From an uncultured Bacilli bacterium (GTDB lineage Bacteria; Bacillota_I; Bacilli_A; RF39; UBA660): a stretch of 12,895 nt of DNA. The DNA lies in contig CANQYF010000029.1 of NCBI GenBank assembly GCA_947628075.1, forward strand, positions 1 through 12,895. Reading direction: 5' to 3'. The notes below the pieces were generated by a model. The model was not told the origin of the DNA. It saw nothing but the letters and a program-made list of their open reading frames with translations, and searched no databases. Below, piece after piece: positions 7,127-12,895 of this stretch. The position numbers and the translations under genes are program-made. How positions within the stretch are numbered: the first letter of the stretch is position 1; every line of letters begins with the position of its first letter.

Positions 7127-7154
7127 TTTAATACCCTTTTTACTTTCATAAATA

Positions 7155-7183
7155 ATTATAATCTACAAAAGAAAACTTTTCAA
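7155..7183 (-). promoter_or_regulatory. Strong promoter of the HerA-like gene
   Basis: The minus strand has TTGAAA (7178-7183), a 17-base spacer and TATAAT (7155-7160). The leader to ATG 7126 is about 22 bases. Confidence 0.8.
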
Positions 7184-7209
7184 TAAATTTACTTATGTTA
7201 TTAAAATCT

Positions 7210-8931
7210 TTATTTATTTTCTTTTTCTAATTCTCGGTAATCTACTTTGCCAATCATGGTCTTAGGTAATGATTCTCTAAATACGTATTCTTTTGGTAAC
7301 ATATATTTAGCTAAATTTTTTTCACAATATTCTTTAATATCATTTTTAATTTTATTAGTTACTTTTAATCCATTATTTAAAACTATATAAGCTTTAGGTA
7401 CTTGTACTTTATAAGGATGGGGAATTCCGATAACACCACAGTTAAGTACGGCTTCATGACGCATTATAACTTCTTCAATATGGGAAGGATAAACATTATA
7501 GCCGGATACAATAAGCATTCTTTTTAATCTTGAAGTAAAGAAAATTACGCCATCATCTCTCATATATCCTAAATCACCAGTATGAACCCATATTTTACCT
7601 TTTGCATCTTTTTCTAAAATATCATTAGTTTCTTTTTCATTTTCTAAGTAACCGAGCATAACAGTTGGGCCACTAATACATATTTCTCCTACTTCGCCAT
7701 AGGGCATTTCTTCTTTTGTTTCGAGGCTTTCAATTTTAATTTCATTACCAGGTAGAGGAATCCCAACACTACCTAAAACATCAGCACCACAAGCTCCAAA
7801 AGATACAGGGCCTGTTGTTTCTGTCATACCATATCCTTGAATAATATTGCGTTTACAATTATGACTTTTCAAAAATTTATTAACTTCCGCATTTTTAATT
7901 TCACTTAATGAATCACCACCTGAGATAACATATTTAACAAATGATAAATCAACATTATTCATATGTTTGTTAGTTAATAAAGCTTCAAATAATGTTGGTA
8001 CCCCTGGTATAAAAGTAGGTTTATATTTAGTAATTAATTTATCAAATCTCTGAGCATCAAATTGAGGAACTAAAATTGTGCTTGCCCCAAGACATAATGG
8101 ACCATGAACACAAACAACTAAACCAAAACAATGGAATAAGGGTAAGACCGCTAATACCGAATCACTAGTAGTAATATCTTTAAAGACAATCTCGGCTTGT
8201 TTAGCAATAGCATTAATATTACCATTGGTTAAAACAATATTTTTAGGTATTCCCGTTGTTCCTCCACTATGTAAAATAACTGCTGGTTGATCTTTAGTTG
8301 TTTTAGCTAAAACTTTTTCAGTATAATTTCTTCCTCTAGATATAAAATCATTCCAAAATAAATTATTTTCACTTTTTTTAGGAGTTTCTACTTTTCTACC
8401 TAAAGTTACATAGTAGCCAATTTTTAAAATCATAGGCATGGAATCGCCTGGTGACACAATAATAGTTTTATAAACATTAGTGTCATTCACTATTTTCTTT
8501 ATCTTAGCATAACTTAAATTAATGGCAATTAATAAGACACTTTTGGTGGATATTAAAGCGTTTTTTATTTCTTCTTCAGCTGATAAGGGATGAATCATAT
8601 TGGCAATTGCTCCTATTTTATTAACGGCATAAAAAGATATAACTGCTTCAGGTGTATTAGCCATACAAATTGATACAACATCTCCGGGTCTAATTCCTTG
8701 ACTTCTTAAGGCCTTTGCGCATAAATTTATCTCATTAAAAAAATTATTAAAAGTCATTTTTTTATTAAAATAATTAATGGCTATACTATTCATATTATTT
8801 TTATTTTTTTCTTTTAAATGTTCATATAAAGAAACATTGGGCACTTCAATATTTCTTTCTCCTTTTTCATAGTATTTTTCCCATGGATGTTTGTATTTGA
8901 TTTTGTTAATTACTTTATTAAATATTTTCAT
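7210..8931 (-). CDS. AMP-forming acyl-CoA synthetase (fatty acid-CoA ligase family)
   Basis: The enzyme activates a carboxylic acid, most likely a fatty acid, as an acyl-adenylate and then transfers it to CoA. The 573-residue product has all core motifs of the adenylate-forming superfamily. These are the P-loop HSGGTTGIPK (221-230), QGYGMTETTG (365-374), TGDLGY (451-456), the hinge region around RLKRMLIVSG (468-477), and the catalytic lysine K562 in PKTMIGK. The N-terminal PWEKYYEKGERNIEVPNVSL stretch is typical of long-chain fatty-acid ligases. AAGGAGG seven bases before the ATG fixes the start. It is divergent from a TetR regulator with overlapping promoters, which suggests repression relieved by a fatty-acid or acyl-CoA ligand (inference). 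No beta-oxidation or carrier-protein genes are nearby, so the fate of the product cannot be read from context. Confidence 0.93.
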   Translation of the reverse strand: MKIFNKVINKIKYKHPWEKYYEKGERNIEVPNVSLYEHLKEKNKNNMNSIAINYFNKKMTFNNFFNEINLCAKALRSQGIRPGDVVSICMANTPEAVISFYAVNKIGAIANMIHPLSAEEEIKNALISTKSVLLIAINLSYAKIKKIVNDTNVYKTIIVSPGDSMPMILKIGYYVTLGRKVETPKKSENNLFWNDFISRGRNYTEKVLAKTTKDQPAVILHSGGTTGIPKNIVLTNGNINAIAKQAEIVFKDITTSDSVLAVLPLFHCFGLVVCVHGPLCLGASTILVPQFDAQRFDKLITKYKPTFIPGVPTLFEALLTNKHMNNVDLSFVKYVISGGDSLSEIKNAEVNKFLKSHNCKRNIIQGYGMTETTGPVSFGACGADVLGSVGIPLPGNEIKIESLETKEEMPYGEVGEICISGPTVMLGYLENEKETNDILEKDAKGKIWVHTGDLGYMRDDGVIFFTSRLKRMLIVSGYNVYPSHIEEVIMRHEAVLNCGVIGIPHPYKVQVPKAYIVLNNGLKVTNKIKNDIKEYCEKNLAKYMLPKEYVFRESLPKTMIGKVDYRELEKENK

Positions 8932-8943
8932 TTATAAGCCTCC

Positions 8944-8957
8944 TTAAATATTAAACA
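8944..8957. promoter_or_regulatory. Putative TetR operator, ligase side
   Basis: TTAAATATTAAACA here is repeated exactly at 9033-9046 on the other side of the promoters. On the ligase strand it reads TGTTTAATATTTAA directly before GGAGG, so binding could block both elongation and ribosome access. The operator role is inferred. Confidence 0.5.
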
Positions 8958-8961
8958 CCTG

Positions 8962-8990
8962 TTGCATATCTTTCAATTGTATTATATAAT
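8962..8990 (+). promoter_or_regulatory. Promoter of the TetR-family gene, overlapping the divergent promoter
   Basis: TTGCAT (8962-8967), a 17-base spacer and TATAAT (8985-8990). The two -10 boxes form the palindrome ATTATATAAT (8981-8990), so only one polymerase could bind at a time. The leader is about 84 bases. Confidence 0.55.
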
Positions 8991-9010
8991 TTGTTTAACG
9001 TAAGCATCAA
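8981..9010 (-). promoter_or_regulatory. Promoter of the acyl-CoA synthetase gene
   Basis: The minus strand has TTGATG (9005-9010), an 18-base spacer and TATAAT (8981-8986). A TTAAACA half-site lies inside the spacer. The -10 shares bases with the opposing tetR-family -10. Confidence 0.65.
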
Positions 9011-9030
9011 TCATCAATAGGCACTAGATT

Positions 9031-9068
9031 TGTTAAATATTAAACATAATGAAAGAAATTGTTTAATA
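9031..9068. promoter_or_regulatory. Putative TetR operator, regulator side, with inverted repeat
   Basis: TGTTAAATATTAAACA (9031-9046) is a 16-base imperfect palindrome with one mismatched pair. Its right half, TATTAAACA (9038-9046), also forms a perfect nine-base inverted repeat with TGTTTAATA (9060-9068), 13 bases apart. The second arm abuts the AAGGAGG of the regulator gene. It could be a DNA operator or an RNA hairpin near the RBS. Confidence 0.5.
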
Positions 9069-9080
9069 AAGGAGGATATT

Positions 9081-9644
9081 ATGGACAGACGTATTAAATA
9101 TACACAGAAAATAATTCGCGATACTTTTCTTAATTTATTACTTGAAAAAGATATAAAAAAAATTACGGTTAGTGAAATATGCCAAACTTCTGATATTAAT
9201 CGTGCCACTTTTTATCGTTATTACTTAGACGTTTATGATTTATTAGATAAGATTGAAGAAGAATTTGTTATAGAACTAAAAAACGCAGTACCCACAAATA
9301 CTGATAATCGTTATTCGGTATCGAGTTTCACTAAAGATTTATTATCTGTTTTTTTAAGTAATAAAGAGCTAGTAAAAATATTATTTAATACCAATAATAA
9401 TATTTATTTTTTAAATGATATATTAGAAGTAGCATATGAAAAATGTAAACAAAAATGGCAAGCAGATTTGCCAGATTTGAATGATGAAGATATTGAATAT
9501 GCCTCTCTTTTTATATTTAATGGAGCTTTAGGAGTCGTAAATTATTGGGTAAATAATAATTTTGATAAAGATGTAGATGAAATAGCCACAATTATCGAAC
9601 GCTTAAGTTATTTTGGAACCCGTAAATTTATTTATAAAAAATAA
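9081..9644 (+). CDS. TetR-family transcriptional regulator
   Basis: The 187-residue protein has an N-terminal TetR helix-turn-helix, about residues 8-50, including ITVSEICQTSDINRATFYRY (28-47) with the typical 'R-x-T-F-Y-R-Y-F/Y' end. The C-terminal part is helical and resembles the DhaS-like TetR_C_8 type, a tentative call. I chose ATG 9081 because AAAGGAGG (9067-9074) precedes it at ideal distance. An upstream in-frame ATG at 9030 has no such site and would add 17 residues unlike the family. It is divergent from the acyl-CoA synthetase, and repeated TGTTTAATA half-sites surround both promoters. The likely role is autoregulation and control of the ligase. The ligand is unknown; an acyl-CoA or fatty acid is an inference from context only. 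Confidence 0.9.
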   Translation: MDRRIKYTQKIIRDTFLNLLLEKDIKKITVSEICQTSDINRATFYRYYLDVYDLLDKIEEEFVIELKNAVPTNTDNRYSVSSFTKDLLSVFLSNKELVKILFNTNNNIYFLNDILEVAYEKCKQKWQADLPDLNDEDIEYASLFIFNGALGVVNYWVNNNFDKDVDEIATIIERLSYFGTRKFIYKK

Positions 9645-9671
9645 AAAAGAACTGACTTTTTATCAATTCTT
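9637..9671 (-). terminator. Intrinsic terminator of the small acidic-protein gene
   Basis: Read on the minus strand, AAGAATTGA (9671-9663) pairs with TCAGTTCTT (9655-9647), nine pairs with one G-U. The loop is seven bases and a T-rich tract follows. The tract extends back into the last codons of the convergent TetR-family gene. On the plus strand the stem has an A-C mismatch and no good T-run, so it serves mainly the minus strand. Confidence 0.7.
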
Positions 9672-9718
9672 CTTGTTTTAAAAATGGCATGGTAATATAA
9701 CAAGTCTCTGAATTTTAA

Positions 9719-9973
9719 TTATCTACCTTTTCTTATTCCTAAGGAATCTTTAACTTTAGAAATTGTTTCAGCGTTTGGATGAAGATATTCCGTTATGCTA
9801 ATACCATAATTTTGTTGTAATTCTTCTTCAGAAACATCTTCTAAAATCCCAATCAAATCAATAAGTTGCTCTATATAAGGATTTTCTATTGCACTAGTAT
9901 TTTGTGTTTCCTCAAAACTACTATTGATATCATAATCTTTTGATTCAGGATTTTCAAACTCTTTAAACTCCAT
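9719..9973 (-). CDS. Small acidic hypothetical protein, 84 residues
   Basis: I do not recognise this protein. The N-terminal half is acidic and low-complexity (Glu, Asp, Ser, Asn). The C-terminal half (about 33-84) looks folded, with a predicted helix IEQLIDLIGILEDVSEEELQ, then YGISITEYLHPN, and a basic end GIRKGR. It has no signal peptide, membrane segment or cysteine. AAGGAGA seven bases before the ATG and a good terminator after the gene indicate that it is expressed. It lies downstream of tRNA-Trp on the same strand, 53 bases away, and may be read through from the tRNA promoter. A 19-base palindrome sits between the two. Confidence 0.7.
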   Translation of the reverse strand: MEFKEFENPESKDYDINSSFEETQNTSAIENPYIEQLIDLIGILEDVSEEELQQNYGISITEYLHPNAETISKVKDSLGIRKGR

Positions 9974-9997
9974 AAAGTATCTCCTTAATTTATATTG

Positions 9998-10016
9998 ACA
10001 AACCTAATAGGTTTGT
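9998..10016. promoter_or_regulatory. 19-base perfect palindrome between tRNA-Trp and the small acidic gene
   Basis: ACAAACCTA-A-TAGGTTTGT has nine-base arms around one central base. It lies 11 bases after the encoded CCA of the tRNA. As RNA it could fold with a seven-pair stem, but no T-run follows on either strand, so a standard terminator is unlikely. A protein-binding site or a tRNA 3'-processing element is possible. Confidence 0.5.
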
Positions 10017-10026
10017 TTCACTCTAC

Positions 10027-10100
10027 TGGCAGGGGATGAGAGAATCGAACTCCCAACTAAAGTTTTGGAGACTCCTATTATACCATTTAACTAATCCCCT
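10027..10100 (-). tRNA. tRNA-Trp (anticodon CCA)
   Basis: The minus strand folds as a 74-base tRNA including an encoded CCA. The acceptor arms AGGGGAT and ATCCCCT pair fully. The anticodon loop is CTCCAAA, giving anticodon CCA, which reads UGG. The T arm contains GTTCGATTC and the discriminator base is G, as usual for tRNA-Trp. A CCA rather than UCA anticodon argues against UGA-Trp recoding. Confidence 0.95.
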
Positions 10101-10117
10101 AATTGGTTACATAAAAA

Positions 10118-10126
10118 ATTATAGCA
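10118..10126 (-). promoter_or_regulatory. Extended -10 promoter of tRNA-Trp
   Basis: The minus strand reads TGCTATAAT (10126-10118), a consensus extended -10. Transcription would start about ten bases before the tRNA. No convincing -35 is seen. Confidence 0.6.
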
Positions 10127-10171
10127 TAATTATTTTAAAAATACTAGCATAAGATAAATTAGGTGGTATTT

Positions 10172-10591
10172 ATGCTTATTAATTATACAACAAAAGAATT
10201 AGATTTATTAGCAAGAATTATGCGAGCGGAAGCATTAGCAGAAGGAGAACTGGGGATGCTGATGGTTGGTAATGTCGTAGTTAATAGAGTAGTGGCTAAT
10301 TGCTATACTTTTACAGATATTGATTCAATAACGGATGCAATTTACCAAAAAAATCAATTTTCGGGAATAAATAATTCTTTATTTGAGGCAAGTCCTACAA
10401 CAACTGAAAAAAGACTTGCTGAAAGAATTTTAAGAGGAGAATACTATTATCCGGCCACTCATGCTTTATGGTTTTATGCTCCGGGTAATAATTCTTGTCA
10501 AAGAACTTGGTATAGTCAGCCCTTAGCGGGTAGATATAAAAATCATTGCTTTTATCGCCCTGATAAAGGAATATGCCAAGAACTTTATTAG
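10172..10591 (+). CDS. CwlJ/SleB-type cell wall hydrolase
   Basis: The 139-residue protein matches the Hydrolase_2 (SleB/CwlJ catalytic) fold and is close to the length of Bacillus CwlJ. The catalytic glutamate is in MRAEA (E20), followed by the family's GE at 24-25, NVVVNRV (34-40), a QFS segment (62-64) and a terminal region GRYKNHCFY (120-128). Family members cleave spore-cortex peptidoglycan in sporulating Bacilli. Others act in wall turnover, and no sporulation gene is in this window. There is no signal peptide or LysM domain, so export is unexplained, as in CwlJ. ATG 10172 is preferred over an in-frame GTG at 10163 because AGGTGG at 10161-10166, which contains that GTG, forms its ribosome binding site. 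The stop is TAG, the only non-TAA stop here. Confidence 0.85.
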   Translation: MLINYTTKELDLLARIMRAEALAEGELGMLMVGNVVVNRVVANCYTFTDIDSITDAIYQKNQFSGINNSLFEASPTTTEKRLAERILRGEYYYPATHALWFYAPGNNSCQRTWYSQPLAGRYKNHCFYRPDKGICQELY

Positions 10592-10614
10592 TTGTATCTT
10601 ATTTTTTGATTTTA

Positions 10615-10623
10615 TGATATAAT
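10615..10623 (+). promoter_or_regulatory. Extended -10 promoter of the microprotein gene
   Basis: TGATATAAT (10615-10623) is a consensus extended -10, identical to the one at 1132-1140. It lies in the 50-base gap after the hydrolase. No strong -35 is visible at 17 bases. Confidence 0.6.
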
Positions 10624-10641
10624 TTTTCTCGAGGTGAAATA

Positions 10642-10755
10642 ATGAAAGTATTAAAGAAAAATTTACCAAAAGGCGTAAAAAAGAAATTTGCTCGTGTTAA
10701 GGGTGTTAAAGTTAAATTAATTCCTATGCCAAAGAAAACTAAAAAAAATAAATAA
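10642..10755 (+). CDS. Basic 37-residue microprotein, function unknown
   Basis: ATG 10642 is preceded by GAGGTGA (10631-10637) at a good distance, and the frame ends with TAA at 10753-10755. The product has 15 Lys and 1 Arg among 37 residues and no acidic residue. Its Lys-rich ends flank a Val/Lys-alternating centre (ARVKGVKVKLIPMP). The gene is a complete unit: extended -10 promoter, ribosome binding site, short frame and intrinsic terminator, all within about 170 bases between the hydrolase and recG. The composition suggests binding to RNA, DNA, ribosome or anionic lipid, but that is inference. I do not recognise it as a ribosomal protein. A longer minus-strand frame over the same bases lacks such signals. 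Confidence 0.7.
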   Translation: MKVLKKNLPKGVKKKFARVKGVKVKLIPMPKKTKKNK

Positions 10756-10756
10756 T

Positions 10757-10782
10757 AAGGAGAGATTAATTTCTCTTTTTTA
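10757..10782 (+). terminator. Intrinsic terminator of the microprotein gene
   Basis: AAGGAGAGA (10757-10765) can pair with TCTCTTTT-type sequence at 10772-10780, with two G-U pairs. The loop is six bases and the T-run overlaps the 3' arm. It starts two bases after the stop codon. Confidence 0.65.
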
Positions 10783-10790
10783 ATTGCAAT

Positions 10791-10819
10791 TTGAAATAGC
10801 AACAAATGTATGATATATT
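10791..10819 (+). promoter_or_regulatory. Promoter of recG
   Basis: TTGAAA (10791-10796), a 17-base spacer and TATATT (10814-10819), with TG one base before the -10. The leader to ATG 10849 is about 23 bases. Confidence 0.7.
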
Positions 10820-10848
10820 TATTTTAGTTAAATAATTTTGGTGTTATT

Positions 10849-12828
10849 ATGGAATTAAAAGAAATAAAAGGTATTGGGATACAATTAGAGAAAAAATTAA
10901 ATAGTTTAAACATATATAGTGTTGAAGATTTAGTAGAATATTATCCTTATCGTTATAATTTTATCAATATAGAAAGTATTCATAATATTAAAGATATGGA
11001 ACCTGCTACTATTAAAGCTACTGTTATTGAAAGTGGAAAAGTTGGCTATATTAAAAGAAATTTTAATCGTTTAAATTTTAAAGCTATAAGTGATGATATT
11101 ATTTTAAATGTAGTTATATTTAATCGTGCCTTTTTAAAACAACATTTAATTGTAGGTAAAGAAATTTTGCTAATTGGTAAATATAATAAACTTAAAAATT
11201 CTTTTGTAGCTAGTGATATTAAATTTAATATTTTAGAAAATAAAATTGAACCGGTATATCATTTAATGGAAGGCGTAACTAATAATATTTTAATAAAAGA
11301 AATTAAAAATGCACTTGAATATAATATTAATTATGATAATATTCCCACTATTTATAGAGAAAAATATAATTTTATAAGTAAAAAAGATGCTCTAAATTTA
11401 ATTCATTCTCCTAATAAAAAGGAAGATATAAAAAAATCTTCGTTATGTTTAAAATATGAAGAATTATTTGAATTTATGTTTAAGATTAATTATTTGAAAA
11501 AAATTAATAGTAAATGTAAAGGCATTAAAAGAGATATTCCTTTAAAATCTAAAGAAACTTTTATCAATAATTTGCCATTTACTTTAACTAAAGATCAATT
11601 AACAGCGATTGATGATATATATAATGATTTAATAAAGCCAGAAAGAATGAATAGATTAATTTTAGGAGACGTTGGTAGTGGTAAGACTATAGTAGCAATG
11701 TATGCCATTTATATAAATTATTTAAGTAAACATGAAAGTGCTTTAATGGCACCGACTGAAATTTTAGCTGAACAACATTATAAAAGCATAAGTCAAATTT
11801 TAGGCAAAATTGGTCTTAAAATTTCACTACTAACTGGCTCAATGCGTAAAAAGGAAAGATTAGCAATAATTGCGGATTTACAAGAAGGAAATATTGATTT
11901 AATTATTGGTACTCACGCCTTATTAAGTGAGGGTGTAACTTTTAAAAATTTAGGTTTAGTTATAACTGATGAACAACATCGTTTTGGGGTTAATCAAAGA
12001 AATATTTTAAGCGAAAAAGGAGTTGTACCCGATGTAATGTATCTTTCAGCTACCCCTATACCACGTACTTATGCACTAACTATTTATGGTGATTTAGATT
12101 TATCCATTATAAAAACTAAACCAAGCGGTAGAAAAGAAATAATAACTAAAGTAAAAAAAGAAACAGAAATAAAAGACGTTTTATATAAAATGTTAGAAGA
12201 ATTAAAATTAAATCATCAAATTTATGTTATATCACCCCTTATTGAAAATAATAATGAACTTGATTTAAAAAGTGTTTTTGATTTAGAAGAAAAATTAAAT
12301 ATGGCATTTAATCGAAAAATAAAAATAGGTATATTACATGGAAAATTAAAAAACGAAGAAAAAGAAAAAATTATGCAAGACTTTAAAGAAGGAAATATTA
12401 AGATATTGATTTCTACTACTGTAATTGAAGTCGGTATTGATGTTCCTAATTCAACTATGATGGTTATCTATAATGCTGATAGGTTTGGTTTAGCAACATT
12501 ACATCAATTGCGAGGAAGAGTAGGTAGAGGTGATTTACAAAGTTTTTGTTATTTAATTTGTAATAAAGAAATTGAAAGATTAAAAGTTTTAGAAGAAAGT
12601 AATGATGGCTTTTATATTAGTGAAAAAGACTATGAACTTCGAGGTCAAGGCGATCTTTTTGGCCAAAAGCAAAGTGGTGATATGACATTTAAGATTGCTA
12701 ATTTAAAAAGTGATTACGCAATTTTATTGCAAGCTCAAAAAGACTCTAAAGAATATATAGATAATGAATTATATAAAGATAATTCTTATTATCAAAAAAT
12801 TATTCAAGATATATCTTTTATTAATTAA
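10849..12828 (+). CDS. recG: ATP-dependent DNA helicase RecG
   Basis: RecG is a monomeric superfamily-2 translocase that reverses stalled replication forks and processes Holliday and D/R-loop structures. The 659-residue product is near the usual 670-700. The N-terminal wedge region with its OB fold covers about 1-235, beginning with a helix-hairpin-helix-like start, IKGIGIQLEKKLNSL. The helicase motifs follow in order: Walker A GDVGSGKT (273-280), APTEILA (301-307), DEQH (374-377), SATPIPRT (400-407), TTVIEVGIDVP (523-533) and QLRGRVGRG (553-561). The GDLFGQKQSG segment (601-610) is characteristic of the C-terminal part. Only a weak GGTG precedes the ATG, but the start aligns with the usual RecG beginning. 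It has its own promoter. No terminator is evident just after it. Confidence 0.97.
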   Translation: MELKEIKGIGIQLEKKLNSLNIYSVEDLVEYYPYRYNFINIESIHNIKDMEPATIKATVIESGKVGYIKRNFNRLNFKAISDDIILNVVIFNRAFLKQHLIVGKEILLIGKYNKLKNSFVASDIKFNILENKIEPVYHLMEGVTNNILIKEIKNALEYNINYDNIPTIYREKYNFISKKDALNLIHSPNKKEDIKKSSLCLKYEELFEFMFKINYLKKINSKCKGIKRDIPLKSKETFINNLPFTLTKDQLTAIDDIYNDLIKPERMNRLILGDVGSGKTIVAMYAIYINYLSKHESALMAPTEILAEQHYKSISQILGKIGLKISLLTGSMRKKERLAIIADLQEGNIDLIIGTHALLSEGVTFKNLGLVITDEQHRFGVNQRNILSEKGVVPDVMYLSATPIPRTYALTIYGDLDLSIIKTKPSGRKEIITKVKKETEIKDVLYKMLEELKLNHQIYVISPLIENNNELDLKSVFDLEEKLNMAFNRKIKIGILHGKLKNEEKEKIMQDFKEGNIKILISTTVIEVGIDVPNSTMMVIYNADRFGLATLHQLRGRVGRGDLQSFCYLICNKEIERLKVLEESNDGFYISEKDYELRGQGDLFGQKQSGDMTFKIANLKSDYAILLQAQKDSKEYIDNELYKDNSYYQKIIQDISFIN

Positions 12829-12895
12829 TAAATTTTATTGGACACTTTTTGTTAAATTTTTTCGAACTTAATTGACAAAGAAAAATTATTATAAT
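12829..12895. other. Intergenic end of window, possible start of a promoter
   Basis: There is no gene and no clear terminator hairpin here. A consensus -35, TTGACA, occurs at 12872-12877. A -10 at 17 bases would begin at the last base of the window, so it cannot be confirmed. The TATAAT at 12890-12895 is only 12 bases away, too close to pair with it. Confidence 0.35.

Noticed and set aside
2570..8931. A single five-gene minus-strand operon
   Set aside because: Separate promoters are visible before the HerA-like, DUF3419 and helical-protein genes. Only the helical protein-tsaC pair is convincingly co-transcribed.
9030..9080. Earlier ATG (9030) for the TetR-family gene
   Set aside because: No ribosome site precedes it and the extra residues would be encoded by the operator region. 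ATG 9081 has AAAGGAGG at the right distance.
9014..9208. Minus-strand open frame of 64 codons
   Set aside because: It is antisense to the TetR-family gene and its RBS, with no supporting signals.
10163..10171. GTG start (10163) for the cell wall hydrolase
   Set aside because: This GTG is part of the AGGTGG ribosome binding site for ATG 10172.
10599..10805. Minus-strand open frame of 68 codons
   Set aside because: It covers the microprotein unit antisense. The hydrophobic translation is what a Lys-rich gene gives when read backwards, and it lacks an RBS.
1..12895. UGA read as tryptophan, as in Mycoplasma
   Set aside because: The tRNA-Trp has a CCA anticodon, tryptophan codons checked are TGG, and long genes are uninterrupted. 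No gene here ends in TGA, so this window alone cannot prove that UGA is a stop.
12872..12895. TTGACA and TATAAT at the window end as one promoter
   Set aside because: The spacing is 12 bases, too short for sigma-A. A proper -10 would lie beyond the window.

Overview
The window is about 12.9 kb of very AT-rich chromosomal DNA with short intergenic gaps, strong Shine-Dalgarno sites and promoters of the sigma-A type. This points to a low-GC Bacillota, probably an uncultured Bacilli lineage near the Mollicutes/Erysipelotrichia. The genome uses the ordinary bacterial code as far as can be seen: the tRNA-Trp has a CCA anticodon, tryptophans are TGG and long reading frames are intact. Nearly all stops are TAA, one is TAG and none is TGA.

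Left end (1-1900): the 3' end of a large serine recombinase runs into the middle of a LysM-repeat gene, which therefore lacks its start. This looks like one boundary of an integrated mobile element. Next comes a divergent ITP/XTP pyrophosphatase (RdgB/HAM1 family) gene. It is followed by a second, degraded copy of the LysM gene's 3' end that still carries its terminator. A PF06541-type membrane protein (1905-2573) converges on the next block.

Middle (2570-8931): five genes lie on the minus strand. In transcription order they encode an acyl-CoA synthetase, a HerA-like DUF87 ATPase, a DUF3419 (BtaA-like) SAM-dependent protein, an unrecognised helical protein, and the tRNA-modification enzyme TsaC. 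The HerA-like, DUF3419 and helical-protein genes each have a plausible promoter of their own. TsaC follows the helical protein by only 16 bases and probably shares its transcript.

Right part (8932-12895): a TetR-family regulator is divergent from the acyl-CoA synthetase. The two promoters overlap back-to-back and repeated TGTTTAATA half-sites lie around them, so the regulator probably controls the ligase and itself. Then come a small acidic protein of unknown function, tRNA-Trp (both minus strand), a CwlJ/SleB-type cell-wall hydrolase, a self-contained 37-residue very basic microprotein gene, and recG.

Most genes are housekeeping. No CRISPR array and no complete known defence system is visible. 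The points most worth a second look are the recombinase/LysM junction, the duplicated LysM tail, the microprotein, the HerA/DUF3419/helical trio, and the symmetric operator region at 8932-9080.
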